NCBI GenBank assembly: GCA_018814305.1
Contig: JAHJAA010000074.1
Coordinates: 1-38,044 of the forward strand
Source: Pseudomonadota bacterium
GTDB lineage: Bacteria > Desulfobacterota > Desulfobulbia > Desulfobulbales > JAGXFP01
Direction: 5' to 3'
Length of the DNA: 38,044 bases
Shown here: positions 16,079-31,000 of the stretch, one piece after another
Numbering within the stretch: the first letter of the stretch is position 1
Layout of the letters: every line of letters starts with the position of its first letter
Notes under the pieces: generated by a model
The model's input: only the letters and a program-made list of their open reading frames with translations
Database searches by the model: none
Told to the model about the DNA's origin: nothing
Position numbers and translations under genes: made by a program

Positions 16079-19000
16079 ATGGAAAGATTGATGAAATACG
16101 GCATTAGTTTCTCCCTGTTTGGGTTGATTTGTTCATGGGCGCTTTTGGTAGATCTGGCGCTCCCTATATCATGTTTTGGGACCGATTTTGTTGCCGAAAC
16201 GATAAAGGTCTCTTCCGGTGTTACGGTGATGAAAGTCGGTGGGGACTATGCGGCGTATCTTGATGATGGTTCGGTTAATAGTGTGCCGAGAGAGATGATC
16301 GCCAGGGAGTTCTATCGCACCCATGCTGATCGGTATAACTTCCTCCTCTTTTTTTCCGACTTTGATTTCGCCATGCCATCCGGTGAGACGGTCGCTTTTT
16401 ATCTTGGAGTAAAGAATGATGTTCAGGGGATTGGTTTAGGCCTGTTTGATGATTCCACTCGGTTCGGCAGTAATGGGACACTCCAGGGAACCATTGATAT
16501 GGGCAACCTGGCGAATATGGTGGTCGATCCCCTGTCGCCGGATTTCTCATTCACCATGGGAACATTGAGCCATGAGTTGATGCATCGCTGGGGCGCCTAC
16601 GTTTCATATATGGATCCTGATGGGATTGAGATGCACAGTCTGCTTGGGATCGATAATAAACACTGGAGCTATCTTTTAGATACCCAGGGGTCGCTCATGT
16701 ACGGCAATAACTGGCATAATAACGGTGATGGGACCTTTGCCTCTTTTCCAGGCCGAAGATATTTCAGTCCTCTGGACCAGTATCTCATGGGAATTGTTGA
16801 CGAGTCTCAGGTCCCGCCTATGCTCCTTATTGATAATCCTGATATCGAGCCGCAACAGGTTTCCCGGGAAGGTGAGACAATCAGCGGGACTGCGCGTTTC
16901 GTGACCATCGATCAGGTAATTGCGGCCATGGGCGAGAGAACTCCCGGTGTGGTGGATTCACAGAAGACTTTCCGGGTTGGTTGTGTCTATCTGACCCGAT
17001 CCGATAGCTACGATCCTAATGATTTGTCCAAAATCAGAATGGTTCTCGGGCAATGGCCGCTGTGGTTTTCCGGTCTGACCAACGGCAAGATGCTGATTTA
17101 CACCGATAGTGAATCGGTTGCAACCCTGCCGCACAATCCCGGGACTTCACCTGATTCCGTTACCCCACGAACCATTCCTCCGGAAATTAATGACGGGGTC
17201 GCTTGGCTAATTAACCACCAAACAGAAAACGGTTCTTGGAAAGATACCGACCAAACCGTTCAGAGGGATACTGCGATAACGACTTCCGTGTTAGCTCAAT
17301 TCTCAGAAGCGACTTCTGCTGTTGAATCGGCTATCCCTTGGATTTCTAATCGAGCAAGCTTGAATGTTGATTCCTTGAGTCGGAAAATCATTGCCTTTGT
17401 TAAAAATAGTCTAGATACGACGGCCCTGACAACAAATCTTCTTGAACTCAGGAATAACGACGGAGGGTGGGGTGATAAAGAAATATATCTTAGTAATCCC
17501 TATGATAGCGCTTTTGCACTCAGTGCACTTGGGGCAAGTGGATTTTCAGAATCGCCGATCCTTGTTCCCTGTCTTGAATATTTGATAGGGAGTCAGAACC
17601 CTGACGGAAGTTGGAGTAATGACTCTGGTGAAGGTGACTTGGTTGTTTCGGCTGGTGTCCTGGCGGCATTGGCTGAATTTCAGACTTTTGATTTTGTAGA
17701 TGAAATCCTTGCGAAGGGCCTTCAATGGGTTTATGGCAGACAAAATACAGATGGTGGATTCGGTCTTGGGGGGAGCACTGTCTATGAAACAGCTCTTGTC
17801 TTGGATTGTTTGAAGAAATCAGGTGTGTCTTCGGAGGTTTTTCGGAATGCGATTGACTATATTTATGGTTTGCAAGAGGAAGATGGGAGCTGGTATGGAA
17901 GTATTTATCAAACAGCACTCGCTGTACATGCCATTTGGATCGGTTCACTTGAACCTGATCTTGCGGTTGATGCGGTTGATGTTTCTTTTGCCCCTGAGAC
18001 CGTCTCTCTTTTACCCGGAGAGGTAACTATTTCCACGGTTATCCACAACCTTGGGCTGACGGATGTGAGCTCTGCCAAGGTTTCCCTCTACAGTGAATCA
18101 ATAGAAGAAGATACTAAGCTGGATGAAATTAATATTGCTGTGCCGGGACAATCCACCACCTCGGTCGCATTGCGGTTTACCGTTAAAAACAGCAATGTAT
18201 TACATCTCTATCTGGTCGTTGATCAGGATAATTCTATCTCCGAAGCCAGTGAAAGGAATAATACACTTATCCGATTTTTCTACCCGGAAATGACCTATGA
18301 TCTGGCGGTTAACCAACCGTTACATATTACACCGGATCGACTTGATATCTTTCACCAGACGACTCTTTCTGTAACCGTCAGCAATTACGGTACATTGGAC
18401 GCCTATAACGTGCCGCTTCGATATTTTTGGGAAGACGGTAATGGAAATATCGTAGATCTTGCGGTACTACGTTTGGATGTCCCGTCCATGGGGGTTGTCC
18501 AACATCAACTGGACTGGCAGGCCATGAAGGCCGGAGAAAACATGAAGGTCTCTGTTCAGGTTGATCCGTATAATGCCTTTGCCGAGGAGTCAGAGGAAAA
18601 TAACCTTGTCTCTACGACCGTCTCAGTGAACCAATCAAGTTTGCCTAATCTGATAATCGATTATCATGATATTTCTGTTTTTCCTTTCCCCGGAAGGGAA
18701 GCGGGAACAACCAGTATCTCTCCAGTTATTGAAAACAATGGTTTTTCTCCGGCGGAGAATTTTAAGGTCCAATGTATCTTGGTTGATCAGCAGGGGGAGG
18801 AGACAGTTATCGGTGAGGAAGCTATCACCTCTTTAGCTGCGGGAGAAACCGTTACGCCGAGTATCCAATGGCATAACATATCAGTGGTTGGTGAGTATTA
18901 TTTGAAAATTACTCTGGATACAGATCAAGTCGTAACCGAGATCGTGGAAGCAGACAATTCTGCATTCATTCAATACCAAGTTTTGTCTTTGCCCGATTTT

Positions 19001-22000
19001 GTGGTTTCGGATAGCTCGATATCCTTCATTCCGGCGGTACCCAAGGATGGTGATATGGTCTCAATTCATATCATGGTTCAGAATTCCGGAGAACAGGAGG
19101 GGGTTGACGTCCCGGTCGTCCTCACTGAGAATGGTCATCAAATTGCTGAAGGGATAATTTCGCTCATCGAAGGCAATTCCCAGTCTGAAATCGTTCTGAT
19201 ATATGATGTTTCCGATGGCACGGGTTTACATGATTTGCTTGTGACAGTGGATCCCAATCGTACGATTCTCGAGCAGAAGACCTTAAATAACTTTGCTCGT
19301 CGGACCATGAGTGTCCAGAATGGCGATCTCTGGCTTTCTGAGCGGTATATTTCTCCCAATGGCGATGAGAGTCAGGATTCGACACAATTCTCCTTCCGGT
19401 TGACCACACCCTCTGATGTAGTTGTTGCTGTTATTGATGATGAAGGTGCTGCGGTTAGGCAATTTGCTGGTCCTGATTTTGAGAACACCTTGGGGGGAAC
19501 CGTCCTGTGGGACGGTAGGGGTGATGAAGGACAAATCGTTCGGGATGGAGATTATTCATTTCAAGTACGTACTCTAAATGGCTCCACTTTGGCGATGCTC
19601 CCTGTCACCGTTGACAATAACCTCTCACCTCTTACGGATGCCGTCGGGACGGAATTCCTACGACAGAATAATATGACCTGCGGTTTTCCATATGCAAATG
19701 GAATATGGCTTCCCGACGACAGTGGCGTAGTCTATTACGTCCCGTATTACCGAAAAACATTCGAGTATCCTATTGGGCTTTATTTGATTCCACCTGACGG
19801 CCAGGGTATTACACGCCTGGTGCCGTGGGAATGGAGTGAAGAACATGATAGATCCGGCATGCTTTTATATAGGTATGAATACGAAGACATCCAGGTCTCT
19901 CCTGATGGTCAACATGTTGCCTTCCTGCTTAAAAAATATGCCCCGAACATTTTACCAGGAGGAATTTATGGTGATATATCAAAACAACTCTGGATTGCAG
20001 AAATCAATGGTCGTGGGCTGGACCTCGTAATTTCCGCTGATTATTACGATCAAAACAAAGCTAAAGTATATCCCATAGATCCCCTGCATTTTGTTTGGAG
20101 TCCGAATGGACAGTCATTGACTGTCGTTACCAGGGATCTGCAAACCCAGGTTTTGGATACTTTTGAATATCAACTGAACACCAAAGAATATCACCCTTTG
20201 GCAACACCGGATATTGCTGAATACCGAATACCTGAAAATACTGCTAATGATTACGCCAAATGGAAAATGAGTTGGTCTCCAGATGGTACATTTCTTGTCT
20301 ATCAGGGGGGGGCACAGAATAGCGTTTTGGTTACTTCCGGTGCAGGTTATGCAAATCAAATAGACTTGCCGTTCGGAGTGCAAAAATTGGAATGGCTGAA
20401 TTCGACGGTTTTACTCGCCTACGCTTACGATGGGATTGCTTTGGTGACCGTCAAAGGCAGTAGCCTTGAAGTCACAATAATTGATATGGGGGCTTCTTTT
20501 GGCGAGGTGAATGAATTGGCTGTCAATCCATCGGGGCCTGGCTTTGCCTATGTGAGAAAAAATTTAACAGTCGGAGACCCCAATGATTGGGATCCGGAAA
20601 AACGCGGAGTTTCGTATCTTTTTGTCTGTGAAACGACAGGATCATGCTCCATCATTACCGAAACTCCAGAGAGTAACTATTATGCCTTTGATATCAAAGA
20701 CATTGGTTGGAGTCCGGACGGTAAACGACTTACCTATGTGGAATCCATATTTAAGGACGATTATGGGTGCGTGGCGGATGAAAATATGGTGGTTGTTGAA
20801 ACTGATGCGTCCAATGAGTTTATTTATCAAGTGTCTGAAAATCGTGGATTTCACGGTACGTATGAATGGCCTTGCTGGGACGAAATTGCCAGTGGAATTC
20901 CGCCGGGAGCTGAGATCACGGAGTACGTAGACGGATCATTGCATTGGTTGAACGGTGGTACTCATCTCCTTTTTGAAAACATGGAAGATGGGACCAAGGC
21001 CCTTGATATCCGTAGCGGTGAAATTCTACTTTTGCCAATCAAAAAAACGGGCAATGACAACACTATTCAAACCAGACCCACGCCATTGGGTCGTTATTTG
21101 TCATACTCGATCATTGTTCCACAAGACAGCGTTTGTTTTGATTCCAGTTTTATCAATGATTGGAGCATGAGTTCGTTGTTGAATCTGACGGCAGATTTAA
21201 AAATATTCAAAGAAGACAACAGCTTACGTCTTAAAGGTGTCGCTTCTGATCTCCATTTTTCCCACTATTTGCTGGAATATGCCGATGCCGGTCAATCGGA
21301 TATTTGGAATCTGGTGGCCCCGGCTTCCAGTCGGATGGTATTGGATGAGGATTTTATCCATTGGATTCCCCCCCACGAGGGTATCTTCATTTTACGTCTT
21401 ACCGTCACCGATCGAGCCGGTAACACCGAAGTAGATCAGAGAACTATTTCCTGGGGACAACATACATACGTAACTGACGTCTACAGCGTAGGTGATTTGT
21501 TTTCACCGAACAATGACGGTGTCTTGGAGAGTGTTGAGCTTCATTATCGGATTCTTGAACCTATTCGATTCGAAGTACAGGTTATCGATGAATCTGGGAG
21601 GGTTGTCCGAACTTTTCCCAAAGAATATCTGACACCGCCTGGAGAAGATGGTGCGGATTTTATTATCTGGGATGGTCGTGATGAGATTGGACAGGTTGTT
21701 TCGGACGGGAAATATATCATACGTCTTTTTGATCTGGAGTTCGCTTTTCAGGTGGATACTAAGCCGCCCGAGGTCGTATTGACTTTGGACGAAGAAGTTT
21801 ATAATTCTGAAAAATTTACGTTAGCCTGGAGTGCACCACTCACCGCTGAAGCAGCAGATACTCATCTTAACGGCTGGATTCTTGAATACGGAAATGGCGA
21901 CAATCCTCAAGGCTGGTATGAATATTCGCGGGATCAATACAAAAATTCAAGAGATGATTCAGTGCAAAATGTTATATACCATGCCAAATTGCCCCCTCCT

Positions 22001-25000
22001 CCTTTGATATTTGCGGTTGGAAAGAGTTTCCGACTCACAGCTTGGGACGCCGCCGGAAATGTCACAACCCAAACTACGAATAACCATATCCAGGAAGTTC
22101 TTGTCCTTGATGCCTGGCTGGATGAAGATGTATCCGGAAATCTTGAAGACCCGAAAAGATGGATTCCTGTTGATTTTAGACTGAATGAACTTGGTGAAAT
22201 TGTTCCTAACCCGGGCATCATTTCGGTGGAAGACTCTCGGGCGGGTATACATACCATTCGTTTTAATGAAACAGTTCGCGATCCTTTACAGCAGCTTATT
22301 GTTCAATACCGAATCGATGACGGAGAATGGTTTAATTCAACCACAATTCTGCCCGAAAACGGAACAGGAGTTATTCAGTGGGATAACACCGATTTGAGGC
22401 ACGACAATGTCAATACAGTGAGACTTAAAGCGATTGATGTATATGGCATGGAGTATTATTCCAATCCGGCGATCATCGGGTCAAACTTTGCACTTGGCTA
22501 TGGTTCGGACCCTATAACCAGTGAATGTGTATTGAGGGCAACCCAACTGCTCTATGAGCATCTCGACAAGCTATCCTTTGTGTTAAAATGCGATGCAACC
22601 ATTGATGAGTTCCAGGTGTTTGATCGGAGTGCTGGAGATGTCATCCCTTCAGGCACTTTTGGTGTCACCAATCCCATCCTGCCGGCAAATAACGATGGGA
22701 GCTCATGTGAAATTTTCATGGAGGGCACGGATGTCTTCGGAGAAGTGTATCGAACCGGGGAATACCTTGAAGGAGATTCGCCTGAGACTTTTCATTATTT
22801 AAATTATGAAAAGTCATGTAGATATGACGAACTGTATGTCAATATTGATTATAAGCCGGCACGCTCCTGTAATTTGATCGCCCCCGGTCAGGTTACTATT
22901 GCCGCCTCCATGAGCCTCAGTGCAAATAGTTTTCCAGGAGTTTTGCAGTCAATCAGTTATTACCTCGAAAAAGAAGAATTTGTAGGTACGTCCTGGGCGG
23001 ATTTGGTCTTGCCTGATGATTATGAACTTCTAGCGGAGCAGAATGAATATAGAAGTGTCGAATGGAATACCAAAAAGTCTTTAGAGTGCGGGGCATGGAC
23101 CTCCGCTCCTGAAATAGGATTCCGAAAGATAACGGAATTCTATTTTAATCCAATTACTATTGAAGTCTCTGGGAAATCCGAAGGAAACTATCAAATTTTT
23201 GCTCTCGCTACATTCATCGATAAAAAAGGGGAAGTCCATCAACATACAGCCGTTGGGAATTTGCTGGTTGATAGAGTTCTGCCAGAAGTGGATGTAATAG
23301 TTGGGGATGGTGGGAGTGTTGTCTGCCCATATCCGTATAATGAGTCCACTAATGATATTTTTACCGTTGATGTTTCGGGGGATGCTTCTGTAGATACCCC
23401 GGCAAATAGGCTGGTCGGCGCAGGATTCTGCTACAACAATGGTTTTGATCAGAGAAGTGTTGGTATCGATGCGATTGATGCAAGCGGTAGAGGGGGGCCT
23501 GTTGCAAGAAAACCATTGGCTTGGCTCACAAGCGGGCAGTCCGTTCGCCCGGGAGGGGCCTGGTATGTTGATGGATTACAGGAAGATGATGTAACTGTAA
23601 TGTTGGGGGCTTCAGACCTGGTTGGCAATTATGCCTGTGCTTTTACCAATGTGACTGTTGATCGTGTAGTGCAGATTGATATTCCAACGGAACAAAAATA
23701 TGGAAGCAACATAAAAGTCATCTCACCCAATAGAGATGGCATCGCTGATGCAGCATTTCTTGAATATGGGATCGGTGAAGAGGCTCTGGTCAATATTTCG
23801 GTCTTTTCAGACGGAATACCGGTTCGTCATCTTGTACAAAGCAACTGGGAGCCGGCGGGCACTCATCCGATCAGCTGGGATGGGACCAACGATGCTGGCG
23901 AAGTGGTACTGGATGGGCAATATTCTATAGAAGTTACTGCCACCGATGGATGCAATAACAGTCGGAGTGCCCTTCTAGCCTCTGTTGAAGTGGACAATAC
24001 CCCACCCGCGGTGATCATCTCCACTCCACAGCCGGGCGAGCCTTTAGAGCTTATTGTACGTATCGAGGGTACGGCTGATGATCCCCATTTTCAGGAATAT
24101 ACAGTTGAGATTGATGGAAACGAAGGGCGTCAGCAACTGATTACTTCTTATCGACCGGGATTTGGCCTTCTTGCCACTTGGAATATTTTCGGAAGAAAAG
24201 GATATTATACGATTTTTTTGAAAGCTTCGGACTCGGTTGGGAATACAGCCATGACAACGACTGTGCTCAACATGGCCGATAGAATTCCGTCTCCGGATCT
24301 CCTTGCCGACTTGAGTGCGGAACCTTCACTTTTTTCTCCGAACGGCGACGCAAAGTTGGATTCAACCGAAATCATCTATACCCCCAGTGATCAGGTCCAG
24401 GAACCGGTGAACGCTGTTTTGTCAATCATGAAGCAGGGTGTTGAGCGGGAGTTCATCTTTGCTGATATCCCTCCCGGTGTGCCTCAAAAGGTCCTCTGGG
24501 ATGGAAAAAACGTGAGCGGATCTGTTGTCGCGGACGGCACCTACAGCATTCAGCTTAACGTTTCTTTGGTGTCCAACCCCTCCATATCGCAGACCGAGGT
24601 GATAACGGTTGATGTGGATGCCACGGCTCCGTTGATAAATTTTTCAGATCCTGAAAATCTGCATTATTACAAAAATAATTCCGTTGCCATAGCCGGTTCA
24701 ATTGTGGACGGCCATTTGTCGTCCTTCGAGATAACCGTAGAAGATCCTTCCGGTTCAGTGAATCAGGTAGCCAGTGGCAGCCAGTCCATGCAAGACCATC
24801 AGTTCAATACCCTTACCAATCTTGCGGACGGAGCTTATCGGTTGACCGTATCCGCAGCAGACAGCATCCTGAATGAAAATCATTTGGATATTCCCTTTAT
24901 CATCGATACGACACCACCAGCCCTGCAGTTGGATTCACCGCTTTCGGGGGAAGTTTACGGTGGAGTGGATAATGGTACGATATCGGTTTCCGGGTCCATC

Positions 25001-28000
25001 GAAGAGGTAAATGTCGAGAAGTGGGAAATTCGCTATGGGGCAGGTCTCTCTCCTTTAACCTGGGAAGTTCTCTCTTCTGATACTGTTCTTCCCGCCGATG
25101 GTATAATAGGATATGAATGGAACGTCGGTCCTGCAGCGAATCTCCAAGACGGTATTTATACGATTTCATTTTTTGCCTTGGACAAGGCTGGCTGGCCTTC
25201 TGAAATCACAAGGCAGATTACCATTGATAACACCCCGCCAGTTGTCACCATCTCTTCCCCGGAACTCTATGTCACCGAAAACGGACCGATTAAAGGTACG
25301 GCGACCGATGCCAATTTGACTGAGTTTACGCTCTTACTTGCCGGTGGGAGCTGTGCTGATTCCCTTGGGTGGCAGCCGATCATGGCCGGGACGAAAAATG
25401 TACAAGAAGGATTATTGACGCATTTTTCTTTGCCCGCAGACGGCGGATACTGCTTGAAGCTTGAGGCAATTGACGGATCGGGTGCACGGAGTAGCGTCCT
25501 GCATGAGATTATTGTCGATACAACTCCACCAATTTCACCTACTCTCTCCGGTGAACGCGTCGATCAGTCCACCGTTCAGCTTCTCTGGGAGGGGAATTCT
25601 GAAACCGATCTTGCCGGCTATAACCTTTATCGAGACGGTCAGCTTGTGAATGACATTTTGTTGACCGAGAATGAATACATCGATGGAGGACTCAAAGACG
25701 GAACATATAGCTGGACCGTAAAGGCAATTGACAAGGCCGGTTGGGAGAGCCCGAATTCCAACGAAATTACAATTAGGGTCGACATTGTCCCGCCGAAAGT
25801 TGGTATCCGTTTTCCCGTTGATGCTGCATTTGTTTCCAATCTCGTCAAAATTACCGGCACCGCATACAGTGCTGATGATTTTAAAGAGTACCGGGTTTTC
25901 ATTGCTTCCGCCCAATATCCTGATCAGTGGAGTCTCATTCGTAAATCACCACTGGCGATTTCATACGGGAACCTGGCCGATTGGGACACCTTCTCCCTGT
26001 CTGAAGGGAACTACCTGATCAAATTGGAAGCGGAAGATTTAAACGGGAATATCGGGACCGAGCAGGTGGAAGTCACGGTGGATAATACTCCGCCCGGTAA
26101 ACCGAATTTACTCAGCGTCATCCAACCTGACTCGCAACTTTCTGATACGGAAATAGAATGGTCCCCGAACCAGGAAGACGATTTGGCAGGCTATCTGTTA
26201 TATAGGAACTATGATCTCGCCAATGCATCAGCCCTTGTGACCGGCAATTTGACACCTTACCTGATCAATAGCCTAACCTATACGGATTCCTCCCTGCCGG
26301 ACGGCACCTTCAGTTATTTCGTGGTAGCCATGGATCAAGCCGGGAACCTGAGTGATCAGTCCAATTCGATTTCAATTGATATCGACACTCATCCGCCCCA
26401 GGCGGTGCTCACAGAGCCTGTAACCGGTATCAATTTTGATCAGTCAATACTCCTCAAGGCTGAAAGTCAAGATCTCGACGTGGCATCTGTTCAGTTCCAA
26501 TATCGTTCTCAAACAGATCCCGTTTGGTTGGATCTTGGAACACCGGTGACCTCTTTGCCTTTCTCAAAGGTTCTTAATCCCCTCGACTTGGGGTTTGATT
26601 ATGGGTCCTATCAACTCAGAGCGGTGGCTACCGACCAGGGTGGACGCACCGATGCCGCCCCCCAGGAAATTACCGTCAATTTTACCGATTTATCACCGCC
26701 GGCTGCACCGAGCGGGCTTGTTGCCACCGTCCGCGGCGATGAAATTACATTGAGCTGGGATGCGAATCAGGAATACGACCTGGCTGGCTATGTTATTTAT
26801 CAAACCAATTCCGGGAATCATACCCTGGTTGCAACTGTACCACCAAGCACGACCTCATTCTCCTTTGTGGGTCAGGCCGACGGCCAATACCAATTCGCAA
26901 TCACTGCGCTTGACACCGGCGATAATGAAAGCCCGGAGTCTACAGTTTTCCCGTTAGTCTACACACCACTCCTTGCTCAGCCTGAATTTCTCTATGCCGA
27001 ACCCTCCATCCTTGTGTCCGGCTCAGAATGTCAGCCCAATGATGATGTCTCTTTGTTAAGGGAGGCTCCCGGCGGCCCCGAGGTTCTTGGTGTGGCCCGG
27101 GCCGCATCCGACGGGACCTTTCAGTTGGATATTGCTTTGGTGGATGGTGTTAATCGGATTTTTGCCCGGTCAGGGAATGGCAATGACTTCAGTAATCCCT
27201 CTCCGGTCATTACCGCTGTTTTGGATCTACCTCCTGACCCGCCGACGGGGTTGACCGCCACAGTATCCGGTCCCGATGTTCAACTGGATTGGAACCCGAA
27301 TGCCGAATCGGATCTTGTTGGATATATCTTCTACAGGGATGGTCAGGTTTTGAACGCTGCGGTTCCTATAACGGATGGAACAACGAGTGATACGCCTGTC
27401 ACCGGTATGTCCGAATATGCCTTTGATGAGGACCGGGATACGTACTGGTCGGGTAGTTTTTCACAATTCAACGGGGAGTCCGCTGTTTGGCAAGTAAATT
27501 TCCCGGCCAGCCATTTATTGAACAGTATCGAATTGGATTGGGAAAGTATCGACTCCTCCGCTGGTTCCTTCATTGTAGAGAGGTGGGATGGTTGGGAGTG
27601 GACTGCACTGACCGAAGTTTCAGGAAATGTTTCGGCACAAAATACATTCGTCATTTCTCCTGCAGTACCAGTCGAAGGCCTGCGGATTATCATGAGAACC
27701 GGTCAAAATGCGACTGTTGATCAAGCGGAAGTGCATATTGCCGAAATTCGATTTATTGAGCTGCAGCCCATAATCGATACATCCTACATTGATCAGGGGC
27801 TGGCCAATGGGACCTATTCTTATTCCATAACGGCCGTGGATGCTTTTCTACAGGAAAGTTTGCCCTCGAATGTCGTCGATGCCGTTATAGACACAATGCT
27901 TCTTCCCCCACCGGTTTTGAAGCCGGTAGTCGCTCTCCCGGAAGGCGCTGGCCTGACGGTGTGCTGGTCTGAGGTTCCCGGAGCAGTTGGATACTCTGTT

Positions 28001-31000
28001 TATCGACGCTCAAGTGGGGATGGGATATATCAAACGGTGGCCGCATCACCACGAACCGGGTTGTGTCTGGATGACCTCAGGTTGACCGGTGGTACCCCAT
28101 ACTATTACGTAGCAACCTCGGTCGATGGTTACGGCAACGAAAGCGAATACTCTGCCGAAGTTTCCGGGATTCCATTTTCTCCGCTACTGCAAACTCCCAT
28201 CATACAGCAACCAGCCACCGCAACAGGCGAGGTGACGGCAACCTGCCCACGTTTGACCATTTCAGGTATTTGTGGAGAGGGTGATACCGTCGAACTCCTT
28301 CGGGACGGAGTTGTCATCGGAACCACCCAATCAACATCGGGGACTTCTTCTAATGAAATTCTAAGCGGGATACCGGAATTGATCGGTCTGACGGTAGAGT
28401 ATGCTATTGGCTCACCGAATGGTAAATATGTGGTCATCAATTATGTTGATGACAACGATCTGCTGGTCGCCGCTGCTTACGATCTCACTACCCGGGTGTT
28501 TACGGCAATCAATCTCCCCGGGGTGAACGGCAATTATTTTGTCAACTGGTCACCAGATGGATTGAAAGCAATTTTCGAATGTATCGATATCAACGATTCA
28601 TCGAACTATTATGTCTATGATACTTCGACCTTGGCTACCATCCCCATCGGAGTTGATGGCGATATCATTTCTTTTGATTCATTGGAACATTGGTCCGGCG
28701 ATGGTGGAAAATTGGCTTTTGACTACCGTGATGACAACGATGTCAGCTGGGTCGCAGTTTTGGATATTGGAACCGGGGATACACATCAGGTTGTAATCGA
28801 TAAGAGTGTCGAGGCTTGGGTGGATGGGTGGTCGCCTGACGATCGTTTTGTGACGGTATCCTATTATGATACTGATGACATTTCCCATGTTGGTCTTTAC
28901 GATGTAAACGATCGGTCGTTTAGGGTGGTAAGCAGGTCCGACGCCTGGGAAAGCTGGCCCAATGAATGGTCCTCGGATGGGTCACATCTTGCGATTTCGT
29001 CTTCGATCGATGCAGTCTTCATCACCATCTATGACGTGACAACCGGCAACCTGACTACCATTGTTACCCCGGACAGTTATGACAACTGGTTTGATGGCTG
29101 GTCGCCGGATGGTACGAAGATTGTCTACTGTGCCGATATTGCTGATTTCGGCTGGCAATTATCCATTTATGACCGGGGTTCCGGGGAAATTCGATCACCG
29201 GTTGATTTCGAGGTCAATTTTGATGCGGCGGTCTGGTTTCCGGACAGCAGCGGATTCATTATTCCCGCTGAGACGGCTCTGAATCCATCTTTCAGTTTTT
29301 ACCGACTGGATCTCGCAGTTGGAGAACTGGTTCCGCTCAACACCAGTGATGCCGGGACGGATTTTTTCTTGACTCCCGACGCCCGTTTTCTCTCCTATCA
29401 TCCGGATTCGGATTGGGATTCAACCAACATCTACGATTTGAGTACCAAAACTGAAGTCGCTACTCTCAAATCGGGAGAGGAATCCTTTATTGGTTGGTCT
29501 ACTGCGGGCGATTCTTATATCAGTCTGCGTGAAGCCGATGATCCTCAGTCGCTGTGGCTGAATTCCGTTGCAAACTCGATTGACCACCAGCAGATCGGAC
29601 AAGGAAATCCGGAGATCATAAATGTTCGTTCTCATTCTGGCGGATCCATTTCTTATTTTGACGGAACTGAATTCCACCTGGTCAATTCGGGCGGTACCAG
29701 TGCATTTACCTTTGCTGATATAGCACTCTCTACTGGGGAGCATGTTTTTGCGGTTCGGGCTACGGATGGAGCCGGAAACTTCAGTTCAGAATCTCCGGCT
29801 ATTTCGGTGACCGCCGATCCCTCGATTTTCGAGGGCCCGCCTTCGCCGGATCCTTTGACAATTACAGCCAATTCGGAAGGCATGGGCTTGACCGTCTGCT
29901 GGACTGCGGTTGATGGGGCGACCGGCTACAAACTTTATAAGCGTTCGTCTGTCGGGAATACTTTTGTCACCTTGAACGCATCCCCATTGACCAATACCTG
30001 CTATTTTGATTCCGAACTTATCGAAGGGGAGGAATACTCCTATGTTGCGACCTCAATCGATGGTTGTGGGCTGGAGAGTGAATTTTCGGGTGAGACAACG
30101 GCTATTGCCGAGAACTATACCTTGAGCCGACCGGTTATTCTTCAGCCGGTCGGGGCGGGAGCAACAATCACCTCCGCCGATTCCCTCGTTGATATATCAG
30201 GACGCTCCGATCCTGGCGTTTCGGTGACGTTGAGCCGGAACGGAAAGGAGATCGAAACCGTTGTCTCTTCCTCCGAGTTAGCAACGACTCCACTTCTGGG
30301 GGCGATTCCGGAACTGGCCGGCCTGGCAATAGAAGACGTTTACGCGTCACCGGACGGACGGGGAATGCTCGTCGAATATTACGACCAAAACGGGGATGCC
30401 GACAGGGCCTATTATGACAAGACAACTCGTGAATTTGTCCCGATCGGCCTGCCTGGAGTCAATGGCAATGATTTCAGTACCTGGTCCCCGGACGGAACGA
30501 AAATTATTTTCGAATGCATCGATCAATATGATCAGTCGCATTATTACGTTTATGGGCTTGCCGGTGGAAATCTCTATCAGATCATCATCGACGGTGACTT
30601 AGATGATGACCTGGAGTCATGGTCTGCCGATAGTTCGAAACTCGCTATCCAGTATTTTGATGGGAGCGGCGTCCTGAGTTTGGCTGTTTTCGATTTCTCC
30701 ACCGGTGAAACCGACGCCATAGTCGTTCCCAGCTGTCTTGAAGTGTGGAATGGCTACTGGTCACCGACCGACTCGCAACTCATGATCGAATACCGTGATG
30801 AAGGCGATGCCCTCCGCCTCGCGCTCTACGACTGTGATCAACAGCAACTGCAGTTGGTTATAGTGCAGGATAGTGATGAAGAGTGGGCATCGGAATGGTC
30901 CCCGGCCGGGCGTTATTTTGCCTTTGTCGCCTCAGGAAATTATCAGGAAAAATTAAAGCTCTATGACGCCGCCGCCGGCGTTGTCCTGTCGGTGGACTCC

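Noticed and set aside
16155-16185. Lipobox in the giant protein signal (PISC)
   Set aside because: The -3 residue is proline rather than Leu/Val/Ile, so lipidation is not supported.
17176-17945. Alpha-2-macroglobulin-type thioester domain in the toroid
   Set aside because: The toroid repeats are there, but no CGEQ thioester motif is visible, so the A2M assignment was dropped.
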